Source: Clostridiales bacterium
GTDB taxonomy: Bacteria > Bacillota > Clostridia > Christensenellales > UBA1242
Direction of reading: 5' to 3'
DNA length: 14,803 nucleotides
Assembly (NCBI GenBank): GCA_918241715.1
Contig: CAKJYB010000049.1
Coordinates: 1 to 14,803 of the forward strand
Each line of letters opens with the position of its first letter. The first letter of the stretch is position 1. Under the pieces are notes generated by a model. The model saw only the letters and a program-made list of their open reading frames with translations, was not told where the DNA came from and searched no databases. A program made the position numbers and the translations under genes. Shown here one piece after another: positions 6,284-12,918 of this stretch.

Positions 6284-8059
6284 CTACATCTTTTCTACGC
6301 TGTCAATACCCAAAATCCAGAGTGCTTTTTCAAGGCATTTTTTAACAAAAACGCACACCGAAATCAAATTTTTGCGTCTTTCGGCATCTTTCTCTGCCAA
6401 AATTTTTGTGTTGTTGTAAAGGGTTGAGAATGCACTTGCAAGATCAAAAGCAGACAAGCAAAGTGCGTTCATTGAATAGGTGTCATAGCAAATTTGATAA
6501 GAAGAATTGAGTTTTAAGACTGCCAAAACGATGTTTCTTTCTTCTTCACTTTGCACATCAACCACACCAATTTCGCCAGAAAATTTTGCCAAAATTGAGT
6601 TTATTCTTGCAATTGTGTATTGAATGTAAGGCCCAGTCTTGCCATCAAAAGCCAAAAACTTGTCCATGTCAAACACATAATCTTTTGCTACCGTGTTGGA
6701 CAAATCTCCGTATTTCATTGCCCCAACACCAATTCTTCTTGCAAGTTCCTTGTTTCCAACAATGCCGTTGTCTGAAAGTTTCTTTTCTGCACTTTCAATA
6801 AGCATGTTTAAAACATCTTTATATTTGACTGTTCCACCAGCTCTTGTCTTAAATGGCTTTCCGTCCTTTCCGTTCATTGTTCCAAAAGCAACGTGTGTAA
6901 GTTTTTGGCTTTCTGGAGAAATTCCAGCAAGTTTGCAACATCTAAACACTTGCTCAAAGTGTCCTGACTGACGATTGTCGGTGACATACACAATTTCGTC
7001 TGGGTTGTAATCTCTGTTTCTCATCAAAATTGTGGCAATATCCGTTGTTGCGTAAAGGTCTCCACCATTATATTTTTTGATAATTGCAGGTGGCATTGGA
7101 TTTTTGTATCTCTGTGGCTCACTTGGGTCTTTCTTTGGAATTGGGATATGCTCCCCTTCTCTTGCAACATCAACAATCAAAGCCCCTTCGCTTTCTCTTG
7201 CCAAGCCCTTTTTGACAAAAATATCAATCGTTTCGTCAATATATGGATAGGCATCACTTTCTCCAAGATAGAGATCAAATGTTGTGTTTAAAAGTTCATA
7301 ATTCTTTTTGATTTCTGCGACAGACAAGTCTTTGATTTGTTTGTAAATCCCAAAGTATGGCTCTTTGTGTTGTTGAATGTAAAGTGTAAACAAGTCTGCC
7401 TTTTCTTTGAATTCTTCGTCAACATCTTTTCTTTTGCTTGCTTTTGGATATTCTTCATTCAAAAGATCAAGTGTGATGTTTGTTATTTTTGCATTTGGGT
7501 TTGCATTTTTTCCAAAAAATGCGTTAAGATAGCCATCTTCTTTAAGTTGCAAAATTGTAAGTCCCATTTGAAGTCCATAATCTCCAAGATGGACGTCAGA
7601 GATTGTTTTGTCTCCCATTGCTTCGTGAAGTCTTTTAATCGCTTCCCCAACAATTGGCGAACGCAAGTGTCCGACGTGCAATTCTTTTGCAACATTTGCA
7701 CCACCATAGTCAAACATCAAAAGTCTTGGGTTTTTGACTTGCTCTATTCCAAGATTCTTATCTTTCAAAACGTCATTTGCATAGGCGTTGAGTCCTGCGT
7801 TTTTTACTTTGACATTGATAAACCCCGGTATAACTGCAGAAAATTCAAAAAATTTGTTTTCGCCTGCATTTTTTACAATTTCTTCTGCAAGTTCAATCGG
7901 CTTCTTTCCAACTTCTTTTGCAACCATCAAAGCAAAACTTGTTTGAAAGTCGCAAAGCTCTGGTCTGTTTGAAAAGGAAACAGAAAGTTTTTCTGTCCCG
8001 AGCCCCATTTTTGTTATCGCTTTTCCAAGAGTTTTTGCAATTTCTTCTCTAAGTGTCAT
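6284..8059 (-). CDS. argS: Arginyl-tRNA synthetase
   Basis: A class I synthetase that joins arginine to tRNA-Arg using ATP. From ATG 8059 it is 591 residues, typical for bacterial ArgRS. Domains in order: the N-terminal Add-1 tRNA-binding domain (about 1-110), the Rossmann catalytic core with the HIGH signature HVGHLRS (128-134) after GGANVAKEL, the ArgRS version of the KMSKS loop, FKTRAGGTV (about 403-411), then the C-terminal DALR anticodon-binding domain (about 470-591). The start is chosen because GGAGAG precedes MTLREEIAK; a frame extension of 23 codons upstream runs through the promoter and has no binding site. It is monocistronic, with its own extended -10 promoter. No convincing terminator follows; only A/T runs lie at 6235-6262. 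Confidence 0.97.
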   Translation of the reverse strand: MTLREEIAKTLGKAITKMGLGTEKLSVSFSNRPELCDFQTSFALMVAKEVGKKPIELAEEIVKNAGENKFFEFSAVIPGFINVKVKNAGLNAYANDVLKDKNLGIEQVKNPRLLMFDYGGANVAKELHVGHLRSPIVGEAIKRLHEAMGDKTISDVHLGDYGLQMGLTILQLKEDGYLNAFFGKNANPNAKITNITLDLLNEEYPKASKRKDVDEEFKEKADLFTLYIQQHKEPYFGIYKQIKDLSVAEIKKNYELLNTTFDLYLGESDAYPYIDETIDIFVKKGLARESEGALIVDVAREGEHIPIPKKDPSEPQRYKNPMPPAIIKKYNGGDLYATTDIATILMRNRDYNPDEIVYVTDNRQSGHFEQVFRCCKLAGISPESQKLTHVAFGTMNGKDGKPFKTRAGGTVKYKDVLNMLIESAEKKLSDNGIVGNKELARRIGVGAMKYGDLSNTVAKDYVFDMDKFLAFDGKTGPYIQYTIARINSILAKFSGEIGVVDVQSEEERNIVLAVLKLNSSYQICYDTYSMNALCLSAFDLASAFSTLYNNTKILAEKDAERRKNLISVCVFVKKCLEKALWILGIDSVEKM

Positions 8060-8084
8060 TTTTCTCTCCGTTTTAAACATGATA

Positions 8085-8113
8085 AGTATAGCAAAAAAAC
8101 AATGAAATATCAA
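8085..8113 (-). promoter_or_regulatory. argS promoter
   Basis: TTGATA (8108-8113), 17-base spacer, TATACT (8085-8090) with TG-C before it, an extended -10. The start site would be near 8079, some 20 bases before the argS ATG, which leaves no room for a T-box leader. Confidence 0.8.
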
Positions 8114-8121
8114 CAAATAAC

Positions 8122-8150
8122 TAGACAAAAACGTTTGTAGAAATTATAAT
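8122..8150 (+). promoter_or_regulatory. Promoter of the rhomboid-like gene
   Basis: TAGACA (8122-8127), 17-base spacer, TATAAT (8145-8150). The start would be near 8157, leaving a leader of about 13 bases with AAGGTGG as the ribosome binding site. The -35 is only eight bases from the divergent argS -35, so the two promoters may compete or be co-regulated. Confidence 0.75.
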
Positions 8151-8169
8151 AACTAAAAAAGGTGGTATT

Positions 8170-9111
8170 ATGAAAAAGTTTTTTAACGCTGTCATAAACG
8201 ACAGAGCAAAAGAGAGAAAATGGTATAACACAAACTATTTTTACGCAACCACACTGCTTTTCGTTGCTGCTTGGCTTGTATGCTATTTTGTTTTTAAAAC
8301 ACAAGACATGGCATATGCAGATGAAAATCATTTACTCAACATCTTATGGTTTATTCATGAAAGTGCTCCACATGTAATCTTTAATTGTATAATGCTGTTC
8401 TTGTCTTGCATTTTCCTTGAAAGACATTTTGGCTCTTTTTTCTTCTTTGTTATAATCGTATTTATAACTCCTATTTCATATATGATAAGAATCGCTTATA
8501 CAAATTATTCAGGCGCACCAATCATTTGGCATGCTGCTGGAGGCTCTCTTTTGACGTTTATGTTGATGGGTATTTACTTTATGGTCCTTATGTTCCACTT
8601 TAAACACTATGTTTTGTCAAAGCACGCAATTTGGGTTTTCATTCCATTAGTGTTAAATCTTCTTTTGACATGTTTTGAAGTCACAACAATCAGCTCTTTT
8701 TCCGATATATTTAAAAACCTTAAATTTACGTTGTTTTGGGCCTTCAAAACAAATATGGCTGGTCACACTGCAACCTGCATAGGTGGGCTGGTAATCGGAA
8801 CCATTTTGATGATTGGCGAAGTGCTTGGAAACAGATTTGGCTCTGTGGAACATGTCGCAAAAGAAAAGAAACAGAAAAAGGTAAAATCTTCTCTTGAAGA
8901 TGTAAATCTTGTTGACACACCTGCTCCAGCAGAACAACCAGTTCAACAAAACATAGAACAAGCACAAGAGCAACCTGTAGAGCAACAGGTGGAACAGCCT
9001 ATACCAAAACCAAATCTTCCACCTCCACCACCATACATTGCAAATCTTCAAAACCCATATTATCAAGAGCAACCACAAGATCAGCCACAACAACCAACAG
9101 ACAATCAATAA
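8170..9111 (+). CDS. Rhomboid-fold membrane protein, apparently lacking the catalytic pair, with a Pro/Gln-rich tail
   Basis: A 313-residue protein with six predicted membrane helices (about 24-43, 68-84, 89-110, 119-144, 153-173, 196-219) and a soluble C-terminal tail. Helix 2 has the rhomboid HxxxN motif (H68, N72) followed by LERHFGS, as in rhomboid proteases. Helix 4 has AAGGS where active enzymes have GASG, so the serine position is Gly124. Helix 6 has CIGGLVIG where they have H-I-G/A-G, so the histidine position is Cys203 (a histidine lies four residues earlier, at 199). It is therefore probably an inactive pseudo-rhomboid. After a basic patch (KEKKQKKVK, 231-239) the tail is rich in Gln, Pro and Glu with a PPPPP run (284-288), probably disordered. 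It is the only plus-strand gene here and has its own promoter and terminator. Substrate or partner unknown. Confidence 0.7.
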   Translation: MKKFFNAVINDRAKERKWYNTNYFYATTLLFVAAWLVCYFVFKTQDMAYADENHLLNILWFIHESAPHVIFNCIMLFLSCIFLERHFGSFFFFVIIVFITPISYMIRIAYTNYSGAPIIWHAAGGSLLTFMLMGIYFMVLMFHFKHYVLSKHAIWVFIPLVLNLLLTCFEVTTISSFSDIFKNLKFTLFWAFKTNMAGHTATCIGGLVIGTILMIGEVLGNRFGSVEHVAKEKKQKKVKSSLEDVNLVDTPAPAEQPVQQNIEQAQEQPVEQQVEQPIPKPNLPPPPPYIANLQNPYYQEQPQDQPQQPTDNQ

Positions 9112-9115
9112 CAAC

Positions 9116-9147
9116 AAAAAAAGACGAAATCAAATTCGTCTTTTTTT
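9116..9147. terminator. Bidirectional terminator between the rhomboid-like gene and the 181-residue gene
   Basis: AAAAAAAGACGAA pairs with TTCGTCTTTTTTT around a five- to six-base loop. The A run on one side and the T run on the other let it act on both strands. The two convergent genes end within 6 bases on either side. Confidence 0.9.
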
Positions 9148-9152
9148 ATTGT

Positions 9153-9698
9153 TTATTTTCCTTCTCCACCAACATTTTTTCCTTGTTGGCAAACAAATTC
9201 GTTTTCATATACATAAAGGGTTGTTCTAGATGCTTCCATGTTCATCTCAATTGCTCCCCTAAGGTCGCCACTTTTTCTGTCAACAAGCATCAAAAATTGT
9301 GTCCCGTCTCCTTTTTTATATCCTTCCAGGCACCTTTCTTCCAAGCCTTTAATGCATCCACACAAACTTGCATCTGGGTTTTCTCCCCTGAAGAAAATAA
9401 ACCCCAGGAATTTTCCATGTTCCTTTGCATATTTTGCACAAGAATAAAGTCTTTCATAATCTTGTATTGAATGAATACCTGGAACTACATACCCAACCAA
9501 ATCACTTTTGACTTTGACGTAGCTCCCAACTTCTCTCTTTGCTCCAACAAGATTATACAAATGTTCACGGAAAGTTTCATCTATTTCTTGTATAAAGGAA
9601 AAAGGATTTCCTTTTACCCCCAAATAGTTGGTACTTGAAAAAGGCACTCTCAATTTTTTTCTGTGGGAATCAATATCTCTAATTTCAACTTCTTCCAT
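9153..9698 (-). CDS. Hypothetical protein, 181 residues, family not recognised
   Basis: The start is ATG 9698, preceded by AGGGGG as ribosome binding site. The product is soluble with no signal peptide or membrane helix. The N-terminus is charged (MEEVEIRDIDSHRKKLRV). The middle has an alternating strand/helix pattern (SYVKVKSDLVGYVVPGIHS, 59-77; then helix 78-95). A Cys cluster CGC at 113-115 with C123 and C170 might bind metal but is not a standard zinc motif. The LMLVDRKSGDLRGAIEMNM and TTLYVYENEFVC segments look like strands of an alpha/beta fold. I see no known catalytic signature. It is monocistronic: a perfect consensus promoter on one side and a shared terminator on the other. Codon use resembles its neighbours. 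Lineage-specific function is possible. Confidence 0.85.
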   Translation of the reverse strand: MEEVEIRDIDSHRKKLRVPFSSTNYLGVKGNPFSFIQEIDETFREHLYNLVGAKREVGSYVKVKSDLVGYVVPGIHSIQDYERLYSCAKYAKEHGKFLGFIFFRGENPDASLCGCIKGLEERCLEGYKKGDGTQFLMLVDRKSGDLRGAIEMNMEASRTTLYVYENEFVCQQGKNVGGEGK

Positions 9699-9718
9699 TT
9701 TTCGCCCCCTATATTGTG

Positions 9719-9747
9719 ATTATAATACAAAAATTTCCCCATGTCAA
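9719..9747 (-). promoter_or_regulatory. Perfect consensus promoter for the 181-residue gene
   Basis: TTGACA (9742-9747), a 17-base spacer, TATAAT (9719-9724): both hexamers and the spacing are ideal. Transcription would start near 9712. No hairpin terminator is seen between recR and this promoter. Confidence 0.92.
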
Positions 9748-9771
9748 TACGCAAAAAAGGCCACAACTATA

Positions 9772-10359
9772 TTAGATTTCTTGTCTTTGTCTTAGTGCTT
9801 TTTCAAGTGTGATTTCGTCAGCAAATTCAATGTCGCTTCCCATTGAAATCCCTTGTGCAAGTCTTGTAACTTTTACTCCAAGTGGTTTCAAAACTTTTGC
9901 AATATACATTGCTGTGGCTTCCCCTTCGACATCTGGGTTTGTTGCCATAATCACTTCTTCAACTCCGTTTTTGTTTACACGGGCAAGAAGTTCCTTGATT
10001 CTTATGTCGTTTGGTCCCTTGTTTTCAAGTGGATTGATTGTGCCAAACAAAACATGATAAACTCCTTCAAAAGTTTTCACTTTTTCCATTGACAAAATGT
10101 CTTTTGGCTCTTGAACAACACAAATCACTTTTTGGTTTCTCTTTCTGCAAATTGGACAAATGTCTGTTGAAGAGTAGTTTCCACATTCACTGCAAAGTCT
10201 AACTTTGTCTTTGACGTCAACAATGGCCTGTGCAAAGTTTTGAGCAAGCTCTTTATTGTTTTCCAAAATATAAAAAGCATAGCGTTGGGCAGTCTTTTTT
10301 CCAACGCCAGGCAAACTTCTAAAATATTCCACAAGTCTCTCTATTGGTTCGTCAAACAT
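9772..10359 (-). CDS. recR: Recombination mediator protein RecR
   Basis: RecR works with RecO (and RecF) to load RecA on gapped single-stranded DNA. From ATG 10359 it is 195 residues, the usual size. In order: a helix-hairpin-helix (SLPGVGKKTAQR, 15-26), a four-Cys zinc finger (C56, C59, C68, C71), and a Toprim domain (VICVVQEPKD, 78-87; ATNPDVEGEAT, 139-149). The final segment LAQGISMGSDIEFADE has Ser where RecR usually has Pro in the G-x-P-x-G turn. The start is ATG 10359 (MFDEPIERL), the typical RecR opening; an in-frame TTG four codons upstream overlaps the binding-site region GGAAAG. It lies 12 bases after ybaB, in the classical dnaX-ybaB-recR order. Confidence 0.97.
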   Translation of the reverse strand: MFDEPIERLVEYFRSLPGVGKKTAQRYAFYILENNKELAQNFAQAIVDVKDKVRLCSECGNYSSTDICPICRKRNQKVICVVQEPKDILSMEKVKTFEGVYHVLFGTINPLENKGPNDIRIKELLARVNKNGVEEVIMATNPDVEGEATAMYIAKVLKPLGVKVTRLAQGISMGSDIEFADEITLEKALRQRQEI

Positions 10360-10371
10360 ATCTCTTTCCAA

Positions 10372-10689
10372 TTACATTCCAAGATTTGGAAGTCTGTTTT
10401 TTTCGTCTTCAGCAATTTTGTTTAATGCGTCCCCTACTGCAGAAGCAACAAGGTCTTCAAGCATTTCAACGTCGTCTGGGTCAACAACTTCCTTTTTGAT
10501 TTTTACACTCTGCACACTTTTGTTTCCATAAAGTGAAACTTCAACCATTCCACCACCAACTGATGACGTGTAAATTGTTGAATCAATTTCTTCTCTGATT
10601 CTCTTCATGTCTTCTTGCATTTTTTGTGCTTGGCGCATAAGTGCTTGCATGTTTCCACCACCAAAGCCACCACCAAATCCGTATCCCAT
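10372..10689 (-). CDS. YbaB/EbfC family nucleoid-associated protein
   Basis: A small DNA-binding protein, usually a dimer, encoded between dnaX and recR in most bacteria. It is 105 residues from ATG 10689, which has GGAGAG just upstream; the frame runs 14 codons further upstream into the dnaX end but without a binding site. A Gly-rich start (GYGFGGGFGGGN) is followed by the family helix MQALMRQAQKMQEDMKRI and the core GGGMVEVSLYGNKSVQSVKI, then VDPDDVEMLEDLV. It is 13 bases after the tau stop and 12 before recR, so the three genes are translated from one message. Confidence 0.95.
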   Translation of the reverse strand: MGYGFGGGFGGGNMQALMRQAQKMQEDMKRIREEIDSTIYTSSVGGGMVEVSLYGNKSVQSVKIKKEVVDPDDVEMLEDLVASAVGDALNKIAEDEKNRLPNLGM

Positions 10690-10702
10690 AAGTCTCTCCT
10701 TT

Positions 10703-11044
10703 TTATTCTTCAACCACAAGTTTTTTGCCAAATGCCGATTGAAGAGTTTTTATGTCTTTGTTTGTTTTCTGCTCTACGCTTTCGTATTTGATCACTTCAA
10801 ATTTTATGTCAAGGCCTTGCCAGCGCAGTGCATTTTCAATTTCTCTTCTTCCGTTTTCCAAAACGTCAATCAAAAAGTCGTCGCTGGAACGTATCACAAG
10901 TTTGCCATCTTCAATTTTGGCGTTGGTTATATCTCCACACGCCACGTGCAGTGCAACCTTTTTATGTTCTTTCAAATACAAAACAACTTTTCCCCAAACG
11001 TTTTGTGCTGAAAGTTTTGTTATGTCCTTTTCAATTTTCAGTTT
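10703..11044 (-). CDS. dnaX: Tau-specific C-terminal domain of DnaX, reached by -1 slippage
   Basis: This frame is the direct continuation of dnaX in the -1 register. From the A-run (11042-11050) it reads K-L-K-I-E-K-D-I-T-K and continues through SAQNVWGKVVLYLKEHKKVA to a TAA at 10703-10705, adding 113 residues. The W-x-x-V-x-x-x-L pattern followed by DGKLVIRSSDDFLIDVL is the conserved C-terminal domain of tau. In-frame there is no ATG and no binding site before the domain, so it is most likely made as part of tau (366 + 113 = 479 residues). The alternative is that one A was lost in assembly, but the TGA right after the A-run fits a programmed design better. Confidence 0.85.
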   Translation of the reverse strand, partial: KLKIEKDITKLSAQNVWGKVVLYLKEHKKVALHVACGDITNAKIEDGKLVIRSSDDFLIDVLENGRREIENALRWQGLDIKFEVIKYESVEQKTNKDIKTLQSAFGKKLVVEE

Positions 11045-12141
11045 TTTTTTACCTCATAGCCCAGCATTGCAGAAAGGCATGTCGTCTCCAACAAAAGTCT
11101 TACAGAAAGTGCATATCTTATTTCGCTTTCTGCACTTGAAAAGACTTGCATGTATCTTATCAAATCTTTTTCTTCAAACTTTTCTGCTTGCTGTTTGTAT
11201 AATTCAAAAATTTCGTCGGTGAAATTCAGAATTTCGTTTGGATTTTCACAAGATTTGCAAACAAGCAAATTTCTTGCGTGCTTTGATAGATCTTTTGCAA
11301 AAACTGCCAAGTTCTTTCCGTCTTTTTCGATTTCATCAATTTTTGAAAGCACAGCCCCAACGTCTTTGTCTTGAATCTTGTCAAAGAAGTCAACAATCAG
11401 TCTGTGGTCTGTTGTTCCAAGCACAGACAATGTCTTTTCTTTTGTTATGTCTCCTTGACAATAAGATGCAATTGAGTCTGCAATCGAAAGTGTGTCTCTG
11501 ACGCTTCCTTCTCCTGCGCTTGCAATAATTTTCAAACTTTCGTCATCATATTTTATGTCTTCTTTGTCAAAAACTTTTACAAGTTGTTTGATAAGATTTT
11601 CAGTTGAAACAAGCCTGAAATCAAATCTTATACATCTTGACAAGATTGTCTGTGGAAGTTTGTGAACTTCTGTTGTTGCAAGAACAAAAATGACATATGC
11701 TGGTGGCTCTTCCAACGTTTTCAAAAGAGCATTAAATGCGCTGTCTGAAAGCATGTGAACTTCATCAATAATATACACTTTATATTTTGCTCCAACAGGC
11801 ATAAATTTAACTTTGTCTCTGATTTCTCTGATGTCGTCAACCTTGTTGTTTGATGCAGCGTCTATTTCAATAATGTTTATGTCGTTTTCTTTTTCAAGGC
11901 GCTTGCAGTTTTCACATTCACCACAAGCAGAACCATGATTTGGGTTAAGGCAGTTTACTGATTTTGCAAAAATTTTTGCCACACTTGTCTTTCCCGTTCC
12001 ACGAGAGCCCGTAAAAAGATAAGCGTGCCCAATTTGGCCGTTTATAATCTGGTTTTGAAGAGTTTTTGTGATATGCTCTTGCCCTATCACTTCTTCAAAC
12101 GTTTTTGGTCTATACTTTCTGTAAAGTGCGATATGGTTCAT
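11038..12141 (-). CDS. dnaX: DNA polymerase III subunit gamma/tau, gamma form
   Basis: DnaX is the ATPase of the clamp loader, which places the sliding clamp on primed DNA; tau also ties the loader to the polymerase. The zero-frame product is 367 residues, ending VKKN at a TGA right after the A-run. Domains: RecA-like AAA+ core with Walker A GSRGTGKT (45-52), a four-Cys zinc site (C64, C73, C76, C79), Walker B IIDEVH (124-129), sensor LATTE (154-158) and the Arg finger in LSRC (167-170), a lid (about 180-240) and the collar domain (about 245-365). ATG 12141 follows AAGGA, 12 bases after the tpiA stop. Gamma is probably made when slippage does not occur. Confidence 0.95.
   Translation of the reverse strand: MNHIALYRKYRPKTFEEVIGQEHITKTLQNQIINGQIGHAYLFTGSRGTGKTSVAKIFAKSVNCLNPNHGSACGECENCKRLEKENDINIIEIDAASNNKVDDIREIRDKVKFMPVGAKYKVYIIDEVHMLSDSAFNALLKTLEEPPAYVIFVLATTEVHKLPQTILSRCIRFDFRLVSTENLIKQLVKVFDKEDIKYDDESLKIIASAGEGSVRDTLSIADSIASYCQGDITKEKTLSVLGTTDHRLIVDFFDKIQDKDVGAVLSKIDEIEKDGKNLAVFAKDLSKHARNLLVCKSCENPNEILNFTDEIFELYKQQAEKFEEKDLIRYMQVFSSAESEIRYALSVRLLLETTCLSAMLGYEVKKN
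11041..11050 (-). promoter_or_regulatory. dnaX slippage signal: nine-A run next to a TGA stop
   Basis: The minus strand reads GAG GTA AAA AAA AAC TGA. The A AAA AAA heptamer is in the zero frame, as in dnaX -1 frameshift sites, and the run of nine A equals that of Thermus thermophilus, where RNA polymerase slippage makes gamma and tau. The only downstream pairing I see is weak (CTGAAA with TTTCAG across about 22 bases), and no strong stimulatory hairpin is visible. Confidence 0.85.
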
Positions 12142-12153
12142 ACAAGTCCTTTT

Positions 12154-12903
12154 TTAGTAGTTTTCTTTGCACATTATAGCAAAATTGTCAACGTCAAGGC
12201 AAGCGTTGCCAACCAAGAGTCCATTTAAGTCTTCGTTGTCCATAATCTTTTTGTAGTTTGCAAGTGAGACAGCCCCACCATAGACAACATTTAAACTTTT
12301 GCCAGCCTTTTCGGAATACATATAGGAAATTTCTTTTCTTATTGTTTCCACCATTTTTGAAATGTCTTTGTTTGAAGCATTCTTTCCTGTGCCAACACAC
12401 CATACTGGTTCGTAAGCAACGATAACACCTTCAAGTTCGTTTTCATATATCCCACGCAAATCTTCTTCAAGTTGGTTTCTTACAAAAGTGCAACCCTGTT
12501 TGTTTGTTCTGCATTGTAAGTTTTCTCCAACACACAAAACAACTTTAAGCCCGTTTGCAAGTGCCGTTTTGATTTTTTTGTTTATAATCTTGTCGTTTTC
12601 TTTGTATCTTGCACGTCTTTCGCTGTGCCCAAGAATAACATAGTTTGCGCCAAGGTCCTTTATCATGCTTGCACTGATTTCTCCGGTGATTTCACCTTTT
12701 TCTTCTTCGGAAATATTTTGTGCTCCATAAGCCACATTCGTTCCGTTAAGCATGTCTCTTGCCATAAACAAATGTGTGTATGGTGGACAAACGATAACTT
12801 CATTTTTGCAATTCTTGCTTTTTGTAGCAAGAGTCATAGCGTATGACTTAAATGCGCTTGGAGTTGTGTTCATTTTAAAATTTGCAATTAAAATTTTTCT
12901 CAT
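12154..12903 (-). CDS. tpiA: Triosephosphate isomerase with unusual phosphate-loop residues
   Basis: It interconverts dihydroxyacetone phosphate and glyceraldehyde 3-phosphate in glycolysis, in the cytoplasm. At 249 residues it is standard length. All catalytic residues are present: N8 and K10 (in ANFKMN), H93 (GHSERR) and E165 (AYEPVWCVGTG, with loop 6 following). Two phosphate-binding positions differ from the usual: YGGAV (Ala211) where most have YGGSV, and VGNACL (Asn233) where most have VGGASL. The enzyme should still work, but phosphate contacts may be altered. The start ATG 12903 follows AAGGAAAGG. It is 15 bases from pgk and 12 from dnaX, within one operon. Nearby pgk supports the call. 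Confidence 0.96.
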   Translation of the reverse strand: MRKILIANFKMNTTPSAFKSYAMTLATKSKNCKNEVIVCPPYTHLFMARDMLNGTNVAYGAQNISEEEKGEITGEISASMIKDLGANYVILGHSERRARYKENDKIINKKIKTALANGLKVVLCVGENLQCRTNKQGCTFVRNQLEEDLRGIYENELEGVIVAYEPVWCVGTGKNASNKDISKMVETIRKEISYMYSEKAGKSLNVVYGGAVSLANYKKIMDNEDLNGLLVGNACLDVDNFAIMCKENY

Positions 12904-12918
12904 AACCTTTCCTTTTTT

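Noticed and set aside
8653..9117. Minus-strand open frame of 154 codons under the rhomboid-like gene
   Set aside because: Leu/Trp/Cys-rich composition is the mirror of the Gln/Pro tail; no binding site, and it overlaps a well-supported gene.
9748..9771. Terminator after recR
   Set aside because: There is a six-T run after GGCC, but no stem precedes it.
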